From: Desulfatitalea sp. BRH_c12
GTDB taxonomy: Bacteria > Desulfobacterota > Desulfobacteria > Desulfobacterales > Desulfosarcinaceae
Direction: 5' to 3'
Assembly: GCA_000961655.1 (NCBI GenBank)
Contig: LADR01000045.1
Location: forward strand, 1 to 64,000
Length of the DNA stretch: 64,000 bases
Shown here piece after piece: positions 1 through 10,720 of the stretch. How positions within the stretch are numbered: position 1 is the stretch's first letter; each line of letters starts with the position of its first letter. The notes under the pieces were generated by a model, which saw only the letters and a program-made list of their open reading frames with translations, was not told the DNA's origin and did no database searches. Both the position numbers and the translations under genes were made by a program.

Positions 1-308
1 GGCATTGCCGCATCGGCCCCGGCAGGCGCGCCGCCCGCATCCGCAGAAGGGCCCGCACCCGGCGCCTCATCCGCGGCTGGCACCACGCCGGCTGCCAGGC
101 AGCGTCGGTACAGGTCGGTTTCCGTAAAGCGTGAAGGATCGGGCGCATCGGCCGCCTCCATCAACATGGTGAAAACCATGCGGCAGCCAACGCAGCAAAA
201 GCGGTAGCGCCGCTCGCCGAAAGGCGCGCCGAAGGCATCCGAACGCACCGGCAGGCCGCACAGGTCGCACGTTGCCGGAAGGGGTGAGGGCGAGGAAATG
301 ATGGTCAT
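1..308 (-). CDS. CPx-type heavy-metal P-type ATPase, N-terminal part (partial)
   Basis: The gene starts at 308 and runs off the left edge, leaving about 102 residues. The visible part has a CDLCGLPV motif near residue 14 and an FCCVGCRMVF motif near residue 38. This cysteine pattern is typical of the metal-binding N-terminus of CcoI/FixI-like copper-transporting ATPases. After it the chain becomes rich in Ala, Gly and Pro, as a linker would. An AGGAGT Shine-Dalgarno lies directly upstream. It follows the 324-2552 gene by 15 bases on the same strand, so the two are probably cotranscribed. The ATPase core itself is outside the window, so the class is inferred from the N-terminal motif only. Confidence 0.7.
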   Translation of the reverse strand, partial: MTIISSPSPLPATCDLCGLPVRSDAFGAPFGERRYRFCCVGCRMVFTMLMEAADAPDPSRFTETDLYRRCLAAGVVPAADEAPGAGPSADAGGAPAGADAAM

Positions 309-323
309 ACTCCTAAAGCCGGA

Positions 324-2552
324 TTAAAAATTCAGCGTCATCAGCAAAGCCATGCGATCGGGATCTGTCGGCTGAATCACCTCATCCTTATCGCGCTGCT
401 GCAGATCGCCGCCGGACTGCGCCTGCACCATGCGCATCGACGCTTGCATGTGGCCGATGAATTCCCCGGCCGGTATCATCTCGCCATAGGTGCGGGTGAA
501 AGAATAGATGCAAATGTCTCTTTTGTCCATGGTCGCGGCGATATCGGCGGCGCCTTGCAGCAGCCGCAGCGTGCGCCTGGCACCGGCCACGGTGCGCACC
601 GGAAATAGATCCCACCAGGCCACGGCCGTGCAGAAGTACGTGGTCGGCCGGTAGGCTTGTAAAGAGATCGAATCGTCATGGCTGACCGTCAGCAGCCGGA
701 AGATATTCTCCATCAGTGCGTAAGGCTGCTGCCCGGCAAGATCTTCGCGCACGAAACCCAACTGCCACTGGAGTTCGCCGATCGGCCGGTGCACGGTGTC
801 AGGATGGCCATCGATGGACCGCTGCACATCGCTGAAAAGCGCCGGATCGTTTTGCAGCACATGCGCGAGCACCTTGACCGTGTTGAGCAGGTAGTTGGCG
901 CGGATGCCGGTGGGCGACACCATCAAGCCGGTGCTGAGCAGGCGGTCGGCGTGCGCCAGGCAATCCATGACTTTTTGCTTCAACTGTGCGGCACGCTCGC
1001 TGCGCAAACCCGCCCCGGACGAACGCAAGTAGCGCAGGATCGCCATGGCCTCGGCCAAATAAACCACCGCATATTCGCAGTAGAAATCTTCTGACTGGAA
1101 AGCGCAATTGTGTTTAATGAAATCGGCTTCCAAATGGGCCTGGTCGAACATCCCTTCGGCAACCGAATAACCGGGGGCGTCGATGGCCAGGTTGCGCAGC
1201 AGAACCATGCGCAAGGTGCGGGCATTCAAATGGGTCGGATCGAGGCTCAACACGACCCGCAGAATGTCGATGGCATCCCAGAACCGCCGCCGGTAGTAGA
1301 GTGTTTTGGCGATTTCCAGACCGAGCAGCGAGTTCTGCGGAAACCGCAAAAATGTGGAAATCGCATTGGGCCGCGCCTGCGCCTCGGCGGTCGGGTCGTT
1401 GACGATTGAGGACCAAAGGATGCCCGACATCCGCTGCGCCGACAGCGCATCGTTTTGCAGCATCGGGTCCGTGAGCAGATCGGGTATGAAATCGAAGTAC
1501 AGCGTGCTCCAGAAACTGACCGCCCACCAGATCGTCAGGGTTTCGCCGTTAAACAAGGTGACTTCGGCGGGGCGGCTGCTCAGCAAGGCCCGGATGTCAT
1601 TGATCAGCACGCATTGGCGCGCGTAATCGGTCAGGCGGATTACCGGATCGCCCGGCAGCTTGGCGTTCAGGACCGGCAGCAGATGGTTGTCCAGTTTATC
1701 GAAGCTGCCGGCGGTCAGGCCGATGGCCAGAAAACGGTTCTGGGTGCAGTAATCGGACAGCGCCCAACGAATCGCCATCTGGTGCGCCAGCGACAGCGAG
1801 CTGCGCAGGCAGTGCCGGTACGCAGCCGGATTGCCCACCTTGCTCTCCTTGGGGAAATCCACATACAAGGTGGTGATGTCGTGCGAACGGACTTTACCCC
1901 AGCGCCCATATGAAAACCGCGCCAGGGACTGTTCGATATAGCTTTTGAGCTCCCGTTTGAGCCAGCCCACGATTTCGTGATCGATAACGTCACCGCGGCT
2001 GTACAGCGCAAACCCGATGCGCACCCCCTCTTTGTGATCGACCTGGGGTTTGCCTGCGCGGCACAGGCTCAGGAGCGTTTCGAAATTCCATTGCGGGCCG
2101 AGCTGGGCGCGCTCATGTCCCAGCCAGAAGGCCAGGCTCCTGAGCACATTCTGCTTATGCGGCGTATCGGCCGTCTCCTTTTTCAGCCGCGTCAACATCG
2201 CGTTGCTCACTTTGGGCAATTCGATGCGATATTCCTGCAACAGCGCGTTGATCCGCTCAGCGAGCGCGCGCGCCGACAATCGCAACGCCAGCAGCACATC
2301 CTTTTGCTCGAAAAAGGCCTCGAAGTCGAGATGCTTGGGCGCCGCGCACATCTCCGCGCTGTGGGCATGATCGCGAATGAAAGCTTCGAAGCAGTCTTGA
2401 GCGCTTGAGGCGATGAGCTGGGTTGCGGCGGCGAATGCGATGAGCGACTGCAGCATGGGTGCGTTTTCGCTGCTGCCGGCAAAGCGAAGGTAGCTGGCAT
2501 GCGTCGGAAAAACAGCCAGCAGGGCGGAGTGGGCGCGGGCTTTGTCTGGCAT
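324..2552 (-). CDS. Large cytoplasmic protein of unknown function (742 aa)
   Basis: I do not recognise a family. The 742-residue protein has no signal peptide or membrane segment and reads as mostly alpha-helical. A stretch around residues 410-450 (FWDAIDILRVVLSLDP) resembles a TPR unit, which hints at a helical-repeat scaffold. A GGGA-type ribosome site precedes the ATG at 2552. The gene ends 15 bases before the metal ATPase gene, so it probably heads that operon, but nothing in the protein shows a metal-related role. Coding quality is good throughout and no frameshift is visible. Confidence 0.7.
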   Translation of the reverse strand: MPDKARAHSALLAVFPTHASYLRFAGSSENAPMLQSLIAFAAATQLIASSAQDCFEAFIRDHAHSAEMCAAPKHLDFEAFFEQKDVLLALRLSARALAERINALLQEYRIELPKVSNAMLTRLKKETADTPHKQNVLRSLAFWLGHERAQLGPQWNFETLLSLCRAGKPQVDHKEGVRIGFALYSRGDVIDHEIVGWLKRELKSYIEQSLARFSYGRWGKVRSHDITTLYVDFPKESKVGNPAAYRHCLRSSLSLAHQMAIRWALSDYCTQNRFLAIGLTAGSFDKLDNHLLPVLNAKLPGDPVIRLTDYARQCVLINDIRALLSSRPAEVTLFNGETLTIWWAVSFWSTLYFDFIPDLLTDPMLQNDALSAQRMSGILWSSIVNDPTAEAQARPNAISTFLRFPQNSLLGLEIAKTLYYRRRFWDAIDILRVVLSLDPTHLNARTLRMVLLRNLAIDAPGYSVAEGMFDQAHLEADFIKHNCAFQSEDFYCEYAVVYLAEAMAILRYLRSSGAGLRSERAAQLKQKVMDCLAHADRLLSTGLMVSPTGIRANYLLNTVKVLAHVLQNDPALFSDVQRSIDGHPDTVHRPIGELQWQLGFVREDLAGQQPYALMENIFRLLTVSHDDSISLQAYRPTTYFCTAVAWWDLFPVRTVAGARRTLRLLQGAADIAATMDKRDICIYSFTRTYGEMIPAGEFIGHMQASMRMVQAQSGGDLQQRDKDEVIQPTDPDRMALLMTLNF

Positions 2553-2671
2553 CGGGCATATCCCTTATGAACCGGCGCTGCCGGCGGGTCAGTGTCACGT
2601 CACCCATCCATACAAAAAACAGCCCGGTGTTTCAACATAAGACGCAAATTTCCATGAAACAGCGCAACTAT

Positions 2672-2701
2672 TTGACAAGTGTTTCACTTGGACCTTAGGA
2701 T
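2672..2701 (+). promoter_or_regulatory. Sigma-70-like promoter overlapped by an operator dyad
   Basis: A perfect TTGACA (2672-2677) is followed after 18 bases by TAGGAT (2696-2701). The spacer begins with a perfect inverted repeat, CAAGTG-TTT-CACTTG (2676-2690), which overlaps the -35 box, as expected for a repressor operator. The site is about 140 bases upstream of the aldehyde/alcohol dehydrogenase fusion. The regulator is not identified. Confidence 0.5.
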
Positions 2702-2843
2702 ACACCTATCCTGACGCATCCGCCGGCCCACCCATTCCGGTCGCTTCCACAGCAAAGTAAAGATGTCACGCTCTCCCTGGCGCCAATGGGTGAATTGGAG
2801 GCGATCTTTTTTTATCAACCCACTATCCAAGCGAGGTGTCACC

Positions 2844-5504
2844 ATGGAACATTACAAACTGTTTATCGACGGCGAATTCGTCGATGCCGCCGACGGCGCC
2901 ACATTCGAATCGATCGACCCGGGCACGGGCATGCCGATCGCCACGGTGGCCAAAGCCGGCCCGGCCGATGCCGTGGCCGCCATCGGCGCCGCCCGCCGCG
3001 CCTTTGACAGCGGTGTGTGGAGCGGCCTGACACCCCGTGAACGCATGGCAAAGCTCAACGCCTTCGCCGACCAGGTTACGCAACAGACCCTGCGCATGGC
3101 CATTGTCGAAGCCATGGATTCGGGCCAAATCATCGGGTTGAGCAAATACTGGGGCATGCTGGGTTCCCAACTGCTGCGCAACTTCGGCCACTACGCGGCC
3201 ACCCGGTTCCCCTGGCAGGAAGAAATCCCCTACGCCGGCAACGTTTTCGCCCCCGGCCGCGACTACATCCGCCGCGAACCGATCGGCGTGTGCGTGGGCA
3301 TTATCCCCTGGAATTTCCCGCTGAGCATGGCCTTCTGGAAAATCGGCCAGGCCATCGCCATGGGCAACACCATCGTGCTCAAACCCGCCACGGGCACGCC
3401 CCTGGGAGCCATGATCATTGCCGAAGCGGCCAAAGCGGCCGGCATCCCCAAGGGCGTGATCAACATCATCGCCGGACCGGGCGGTCAGATCGGCAAAACC
3501 CTGTGCACCCACAAGGATGTGGACAAAATCGCCTTCACGGGCAGCACCGATGTGGGCCGCCAGATCATGACGATGGCCGCCGACACGGTCAAGAAAGTCA
3601 CACTGGAACTGGGCGGCAAATCAGCCAATATCATCTGCGAAGACGCCGACATCGACCTGGCCGTCGAAGGCGCCCTGTTCGGCACCTTCTTCCACCAGGG
3701 ACAGGTGTGCGAATCAGGCACGCGCGTGCTGGTCGCCGCCAAAATCTACAATGAATTTATGGACAAAATGCAACGGCGCGCCCAGAGCCTGCGCGTCGGC
3801 TACCAGCTCGATCCGGCCTCGCAGCAAGGCCCCCTGGTCAGCGCCGCGCAGCTGGACACTGTGGAACGCTATGTCCGCCTGGGTCAAGAGGAGGGCGCCG
3901 AGCTGGTCACCGGCGGGCAACGCGCCGAGGTCAGCGGCCTGGACGGCGGCTTCTACTATAAACCGACCATCTTCGCCGACGTGCGCAACAGCATGCGCAT
4001 CGCGCAGGAAGAGATTTTCGGGCCGGTGGTGTGCGTGCTCAAATACGACAGCGAAGACGAGGCCGTGACCATCGCCAACGATTCGGTTTACGGCTTGGCC
4101 GGCGGCGTTTTCTCGCGCAGCAACGCGCGTGCCGAAAGGATCGTGCGCCAGGTTAAAACCGGCACCATGTGGGTCAACAATTATCACGCCTTCGGCGACT
4201 TCTGCCCCTTTGGCGGTTACAAGCAATCGGGCGTCGGACGCGAATTGGGCCATGCCGGCCTGGCCGAGTACACCCAGATCAAACGCGTCCATGTGGCGGC
4301 CAGCGCGGACCACGAAAGCAACTTCACCATGAAGCTGTTTTCCGACAATCCTAAAATTCCCTTTGTGCAGTATATCAGCCCCACCTTGATCGTGGCCGGC
4401 CACGGCAGTCTGGGATCCATCTACCGCGAAGTGGTGCGCCTGGGTGGCCAGCGCGCCATGATCCTGACCGATGCCGGCGTGCGCAAAGCCGGCCTGACCC
4501 AGATGGCCCAGGAGGCCCTGGGCGAGTTCTGCGTGGCGGTGTTCGACGACATTGCCCAGGATACCGATTTGAGCACGGTGGATGCGGCCGTGGCCCTGGC
4601 GCGTGAAAAAGGCGTGGACATCATCGTCAGCGTGGGCGGCGGCAGCGTGATCGACACGGGCAAGGCGGTCTGCGTCACCTTGAAAAACGGCGGCAACGCC
4701 GACGACCACGTGGCCCTGATGCGGCTGACCGAACCGCAGACGCCGCACATTGTCATTCCCACCACCTCCGGCACGGGCAGCGAAGTCACCAACGTGTCGG
4801 TGATCAAAAGCGGCAGCGCCGGCCGCAAAGTGTATATTGTGGATAACTACATTGTGCCCAACACGGCCATCCTGGATCCGGTATTCACCATGACCCTGCC
4901 CCCGGCGTTGACCGCCTCCACGGCCATGGACGCCATGACCCATGCCATGGAAGCCCTTACCAGCACCATGTCCAACCCGATCTGCGACGGTCATGCCCTG
5001 AACGCCATCCGCCTGATTGCCGAAAACCTGCCCAAAGCGATCTCCAATGGCACGGATGAGCAGGCGCGGCTCAATTTGCAAATGGCCGCCACGGCCGCCG
5101 GATGGGCCTTTAACATCGCCCAGGTGGGCCTGGCGCACTCGATGGCCCACACGCTCGGCATGCTGGCCAATGTGCCCCATGGCGCGGCCTGCGGCATTGC
5201 CCTGCCGGCCGTCATGCGCTTCAACGTGGATTTTGCCGCCGACAAGTTGGCCCTGGCCGCCCAGGCCCTGGGCGTGAACACCAGCGGCATGGCCCAAAAA
5301 GAAGCCGCCCTGGCTGCCGCCGATGCGGTCGAAAGCTTGATGAAAGTCAGCGGCCACCCCTTGCGCCTGCGCGATATCGGCGTCAAAGAAGAGATGCTGG
5401 CCATGGCCGCCTTCCATGCCATCGCCGACACCCCCACCCTGTTCAACGCGCGACCGGTCAACGATCCGATGCTGGTGGATGGGTTGTTCAAGCAGATATA
5501 CTAG
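2844..5504 (+). CDS. Fused NAD(P)-dependent aldehyde dehydrogenase / iron-containing alcohol dehydrogenase
   Basis: The 886-residue protein combines two complete enzymes. Residues 1-485 are a classical, non-CoA-acylating aldehyde dehydrogenase: IPWNFP with Asn157, LELGGK with Glu255, and the nucleophile Cys289 in GQVCESG. Residues from about 500 are a group III iron alcohol dehydrogenase, with the GGGSVIDTGK nucleotide loop near 600 and likely Fe ligands Asp696, His700, His765 and His779. The 14-residue spacing of the last two is as in FucO. Predicted role: oxidise an alcohol to the acid through a retained aldehyde, or the reverse. It has the domain order of AdhE but a different aldehyde dehydrogenase class. 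ATG 2844 follows GCGAGGTG. An upstream in-frame ATG at 2763 would add 27 atypical residues. Confidence 0.88.
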   Translation: MEHYKLFIDGEFVDAADGATFESIDPGTGMPIATVAKAGPADAVAAIGAARRAFDSGVWSGLTPRERMAKLNAFADQVTQQTLRMAIVEAMDSGQIIGLSKYWGMLGSQLLRNFGHYAATRFPWQEEIPYAGNVFAPGRDYIRREPIGVCVGIIPWNFPLSMAFWKIGQAIAMGNTIVLKPATGTPLGAMIIAEAAKAAGIPKGVINIIAGPGGQIGKTLCTHKDVDKIAFTGSTDVGRQIMTMAADTVKKVTLELGGKSANIICEDADIDLAVEGALFGTFFHQGQVCESGTRVLVAAKIYNEFMDKMQRRAQSLRVGYQLDPASQQGPLVSAAQLDTVERYVRLGQEEGAELVTGGQRAEVSGLDGGFYYKPTIFADVRNSMRIAQEEIFGPVVCVLKYDSEDEAVTIANDSVYGLAGGVFSRSNARAERIVRQVKTGTMWVNNYHAFGDFCPFGGYKQSGVGRELGHAGLAEYTQIKRVHVAASADHESNFTMKLFSDNPKIPFVQYISPTLIVAGHGSLGSIYREVVRLGGQRAMILTDAGVRKAGLTQMAQEALGEFCVAVFDDIAQDTDLSTVDAAVALAREKGVDIIVSVGGGSVIDTGKAVCVTLKNGGNADDHVALMRLTEPQTPHIVIPTTSGTGSEVTNVSVIKSGSAGRKVYIVDNYIVPNTAILDPVFTMTLPPALTASTAMDAMTHAMEALTSTMSNPICDGHALNAIRLIAENLPKAISNGTDEQARLNLQMAATAAGWAFNIAQVGLAHSMAHTLGMLANVPHGAACGIALPAVMRFNVDFAADKLALAAQALGVNTSGMAQKEAALAAADAVESLMKVSGHPLRLRDIGVKEEMLAMAAFHAIADTPTLFNARPVNDPMLVDGLFKQIY

Positions 5505-5524
5505 ACAGTTTGGTTAGAATCGGA

Positions 5525-5563
5525 ATTCCGTGCCCCTTTTGCGCGAACGAGGGGGCACGGAAT
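5525..5563. terminator. Strong inverted repeat after the dehydrogenase fusion
   Basis: A perfect 12-base stem (ATTCCGTGCCCC at 5525-5536 with its complement at 5552-5563) encloses a 15-base loop, about 20 bases after the stop codon. There is no clean T-tract, so a terminator or mRNA-stabilising hairpin are both possible. Confidence 0.45.
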
Positions 5564-5581
5564 ATAGTGTTTAGTGTAAAG

Positions 5582-5640
5582 CGACAGAATACCTTCAGTG
5601 AATCTTTACACTTAACACTTTACACTTTTCCCTTAACCTT
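5582..5640 (+). repeat. Dispersed CGACAGAATACC / CTTTACACTT intergenic element, copy 1
   Basis: CGACAGAATACC is followed by repeated CTTTACACTTAACACTTTA-type motifs. Related copies lie at about 41619-41652 (reverse), 46432-46470, 46882-46940 and 63171-63213, all between genes. It is not coding. Confidence 0.5.
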
Positions 5641-5688
5641 CAACAGCGACATTGAATTCAAACCGGAAGCGTGCTACTCACATCCGCC

Positions 5689-7281
5689 ATGAAAATCGCA
5701 CTCATCGCACCGCCCTACCCTTTGGAAGAAGCCCCGTCGCCGCCGCTGGGATTGTGCTATGTGGCCGCCGCTTGTGAAGCGGCCGGCGCACAAACCATCA
5801 TTCTCGATTACATCGTCAGCCAATACACGCCTGAAAAGCTGCGCAACGCTTTGGCGCACTTCAAGCCGGATGTGGTCGGCGCCACCTCGGTTACAATGAA
5901 TTTTCCCGAGGCGATCCGCATCATCCAGGATGTCAAGGCTTTCGATCCAGGCATCATCACCATGATGGGCGGGCCGCATGTTTCCTTCGATGTGCACAAC
6001 ACACTGGCGCGCTGTCCGGAGCTGGATCTGATCGTGATCGGCGAAGGCGAGCAAACCTTACAGGAACTGCTTGCCACGATCCGCCAGCGCGACACCTGGA
6101 AGACCATACCCGGCATTGCCTTTCGCGACGGCACGACGGCCATTGTCACGCCGCCGCGTCCGCTGATCGCAAACCTGGACGCGCTGCCGCTGCCCGCCCG
6201 CCATCTGCTGCCGATATCGCGCTACCAGGCATTAGGCTTTCCGGTGAGCATCATTACCAGCCGGGGCTGCCCCAACCAGTGTATCTTCTGCCTGGGCAGG
6301 CGCATGGTCGGTCCGAAGGCGCGTTTCCGCGACGCCACGCAAGTAGTCGACGAAATCGAGCACATCCTGTCCTATGGGTTCACCCGCATCAATATCGCCG
6401 ACGACCTGTTCACCGCCAGCAGCAAACGCGTGGAAGCCTTGTGCGCGGAGATCAACGCCCGTGGCGTCCGTTTCGACTGGAGTGCTTTCGCGCGCGTGAA
6501 CACCGTCACGCCGCAAATGCTCAAGCGCATGCGCGCGGCCGGTTGCGACAGCATCAGCTTCGGCATCGAATCTGCCAATCCCGCCATCCTCGAACGGGTC
6601 AAAAAAGGCATCACCCTCGATCAAGCCCGGCGCGCGGTGGCCTGGAGCAAAGCGGCCGGCCTGCGCGCCCACGCGTCGTTCATGGTCGGCCTACCCGGCG
6701 AAACACCGGAAACCCTCGAAGAAACCCGCCGATTCGCCGAAGAACTCGACATCGAACATGGCTACCATTTTCTTTCCCCCTTTCCGGGCACCACCCTGCG
6801 CGAAGAAATCGACACCTACGACCTGGAAATTCTTACCGAAGACTGGCACCTGTACGATGCCAACCAGGCCATCGTCCGCACCGCCCACCTTTCCGCTGCG
6901 CAGATGAATGCCTTTGTGGCAGCGATCTATGCCAAATACCAGGCCAAAACCGACGAAATTGAAGCGCGCTACCTGCAAGGCACCTGCACGGAAGCAGAGT
7001 TTTTCATGATCGAAGGATATTACCGCATGAAGCTCATCTACAAACTGCTGGCCGAGGACATCATCGAAAAAAACCTCCTGCCGCCGGATGCCGGCACAGA
7101 TCCCCTTGAAGCCCTAACCGCCCATGTGATTCAGGCCACTGACATGGCGCCCGCGCTGGTAACCCGCACCGTAAAGAGCCTGGCCGACGTCGGCCACCTG
7201 CGCAACGAGCCCACCCAGGCCGGAACGACGTGGTTCTGGACCTACAATCGCCAACAGGCGCACTCGCCCTACATACATTGA
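5689..7281 (+). CDS. B12-binding domain radical SAM protein
   Basis: The 530-residue protein has an N-terminal cobalamin-binding-like Rossmann domain (about 1-140, with MMGGPH and VIGEGEQT) and a radical SAM domain (about 185-400) with Cys194-x3-Cys198-x2-Cys201 in RGCPNQCIFC for the 4Fe-4S cluster. A C-terminal helical extension ends at 7281. Members methylate or rearrange unactivated carbons in cofactors, lipids or natural products. The substrate here cannot be told. No biosynthetic neighbours are present. The start is uncertain: a GTG at 5671 in the same frame would add six residues, and neither start has an ideally spaced ribosome site. Confidence 0.85.
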   Translation: MKIALIAPPYPLEEAPSPPLGLCYVAAACEAAGAQTIILDYIVSQYTPEKLRNALAHFKPDVVGATSVTMNFPEAIRIIQDVKAFDPGIITMMGGPHVSFDVHNTLARCPELDLIVIGEGEQTLQELLATIRQRDTWKTIPGIAFRDGTTAIVTPPRPLIANLDALPLPARHLLPISRYQALGFPVSIITSRGCPNQCIFCLGRRMVGPKARFRDATQVVDEIEHILSYGFTRINIADDLFTASSKRVEALCAEINARGVRFDWSAFARVNTVTPQMLKRMRAAGCDSISFGIESANPAILERVKKGITLDQARRAVAWSKAAGLRAHASFMVGLPGETPETLEETRRFAEELDIEHGYHFLSPFPGTTLREEIDTYDLEILTEDWHLYDANQAIVRTAHLSAAQMNAFVAAIYAKYQAKTDEIEARYLQGTCTEAEFFMIEGYYRMKLIYKLLAEDIIEKNLLPPDAGTDPLEALTAHVIQATDMAPALVTRTVKSLADVGHLRNEPTQAGTTWFWTYNRQQAHSPYIH

Positions 7282-7638
7282 GGCCAGCGCTGCGACGGAT
7301 GCAGTAGACAACACGAGAGCGTCGCAGCGCTTGCGCCGGGAATTACAGTCTCCGCTGGTACGTTCGTGAACGCGCACAAGGTGCCGCACCTGAGTTCGAC
7401 AAAACCAAACCAAACATTGACACACAGGCAGATTTCCGATTGACTGCCGGAAGTTCCCGCAACAATTGTTCATGTGCAGGCAGTGCCAGTGGTGGGGGGA
7501 GATGAGGGCCCGGCGACACGCCTTCCAGATATCGCAAATCCAGCAGATCAGCCAATAAACCCTAACGTTGCATAGGTCTGAGGTGTCCAGGGGTGGTATT
7601 TTCAAGGGTGAAGCCGTTTCCGGCTTTTATATACGCCC
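7282..7638. other. Convergent gap with repeats and a hairpin
   Basis: No convincing gene. It holds one copy of a repeat that also flanks the other side of the binding-protein gene (7554-7600). It also holds a hairpin, AAGCCG-TTTC-CGGCTT (7611-7626), followed on the plus strand by TTAT, which could end plus-strand transcription. Confidence 0.5.
7554..7600 (-). repeat. Flanking direct repeat, downstream copy
   Basis: Read on the minus strand this copy contains ACCCCTGGACACC, then CAGACC and TATGCAACGTTAGGGTTT. A second copy in the same orientation is at 8580-8625, on the other side of the binding-protein gene. The end CAACGTTAGGGT resembles the GTTRRRY core of integron attC sites. Confidence 0.5.
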
Positions 7639-8562
7639 TCAATCGTAGGCCTCTCCACGCCGGATGCGTTCCTGCAAATACTTTTCTTCGAGTTTTTTCT
7701 GTTTTTCGGCAATGAATTTGTTTCTCATCAACTGGGCTTTGGTGAGGTGGGCTTCGCGCGTCGGTTCTATTCCGGCCCACTGCATCTCGACGAAATACCG
7801 GTGTTTCAGCAGGTCCATGGTCCCATCGACGTGTACCTGGGTGATAAACAGGTTGAGCCAATTGAGAAAGTCCGGATCGCCTTGGCGGATAGCAAACGCA
7901 TAATATTCTTTGGTCACCGGCGTCAGCAACGGTTTGATGCGGTCGGCCGCCTCCGGGTGCGTGGCGACCCACACGTTGACGTAAGGTGAATCGTGAACCG
8001 TGGCATCCACCTTTCCGTTAAGCAGCGCATCCACCGCCTGGGGGTGGTCGGGATAGGTTATGACGGCATCCGCGGGAAAGAGTTCTCGGGCGAAGTGCTC
8101 GATGGTGGTGTCGGCTTTTACGCCGATACGAATGCCCGCGATGTCGACCAGATCAAAATAAGAATCAGCTTGGGGCGCCACCAGCTTCCGGTTGACCAGC
8201 GCCGCCTGGCTGACTTCGAAATACGGCGCGCTGAAATTGACCTGCAAGCCTCTTTTCACGGTGCGGGTCATGGCGGCAATGATAATATCGGACTCGCCGG
8301 CGAGCAGTTTGGGGATTTGATCTTTATATTGTTCCGGTATGATAAACCTGGCCTTGACGCCGAGGTGCTCGGCGATCATTTTTCCCAGGTCGACGTCCAG
8401 TCCCTGCAAAGAATCTTTCTCGACAATGGCAAACGGCGGGTAACCGTTGTTCAGGGAAATCACCACTTCCCCTTTTTGAATGATGCGCTCCATTTCCCCC
8501 GCAATGGCCCGGTTCGACGTCAGGCAGAGGATTGCAAGCATGCATACGAGAAGTCGTTTCAT
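7639..8562 (-). CDS. Family 3 extracellular solute-binding protein (amino-acid type)
   Basis: The 307-residue protein has a Sec signal peptide (MKRLLVCMLAILCL... cleaved near AIAGE) and a periplasmic binding fold of the SBP_bac_3 type: NNGYPPFA, GLDVDLGKMIAEHLG, and AMTRTVKRG in the hinge region. Such proteins deliver polar amino acids to ABC permeases or act as sensory domains. Here there is no permease or ATPase gene beside it. The C-terminus carries an unusual charged tail of about 40 residues (KLEEKYLQERIRRGEAYD). A GGAGG site precedes the ATG at 8562. The gene lies between two direct repeats, so it may have been inserted as a unit. Confidence 0.82.
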   Translation of the reverse strand: MKRLLVCMLAILCLTSNRAIAGEMERIIQKGEVVISLNNGYPPFAIVEKDSLQGLDVDLGKMIAEHLGVKARFIIPEQYKDQIPKLLAGESDIIIAAMTRTVKRGLQVNFSAPYFEVSQAALVNRKLVAPQADSYFDLVDIAGIRIGVKADTTIEHFARELFPADAVITYPDHPQAVDALLNGKVDATVHDSPYVNVWVATHPEAADRIKPLLTPVTKEYYAFAIRQGDPDFLNWLNLFITQVHVDGTMDLLKHRYFVEMQWAGIEPTREAHLTKAQLMRNKFIAEKQKKLEEKYLQERIRRGEAYD

Positions 8563-8579
8563 TGTAAACCTCCGATGGT

Positions 8580-8625
8580 CTTTACCCTACCGTCGCAAAA
8601 GTCTGCGGTGTTCAGGGGTGCTACT
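8580..8625 (-). repeat. Flanking direct repeat, upstream copy, with an inverted partner at 8648-8666
   Basis: On the minus strand: ACCCCTGAACACC, CAGACTTTTGCGACGGTAGGGT. It matches the 7554-7600 copy at about four bases in five. At 8648-8666 there is an inverted match to the end of the repeat (TATGCAACGTTAGG), so the upstream site can fold as a stem. Confidence 0.5.
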
Positions 8626-8765
8626 ATGCGCTCTTGTCATCTTTTTTTATGCAACGTTAGGTTTTATCTTCATGATCACCACCTGTTTTGGCGGACGATC
8701 ATGCCGGCTGAGGATCATTCGACGGTTGCGCGGCGTGTACCTTCAAGGCCGCAAGCCCGGACAGG

Positions 8766-10622
<1,857 letters not shown>

Positions 10623-10720
10623 GCCCCTATCCTTTCCGTGGTTTAAATCGGACGCTGTCGGCCGGCGGTGCGGCCCTTGCATTCCAACGCCGGCCGCCGG
10701 GACCGGAATACCCCATCGAA

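Noticed and set aside
3714-5417. Long minus-strand open frame (567 codons) opposite the dehydrogenase fusion
   Set aside because: It is rich in His, Gly and Asp with no domain and lies wholly antisense to a well-supported gene. It is a codon-bias shadow in GC-rich DNA.
5671-5691. GTG start for the radical SAM protein
   Set aside because: Kept as an alternative only; the ATG at 5689 begins exactly at the conserved KIALIAPPYP segment.
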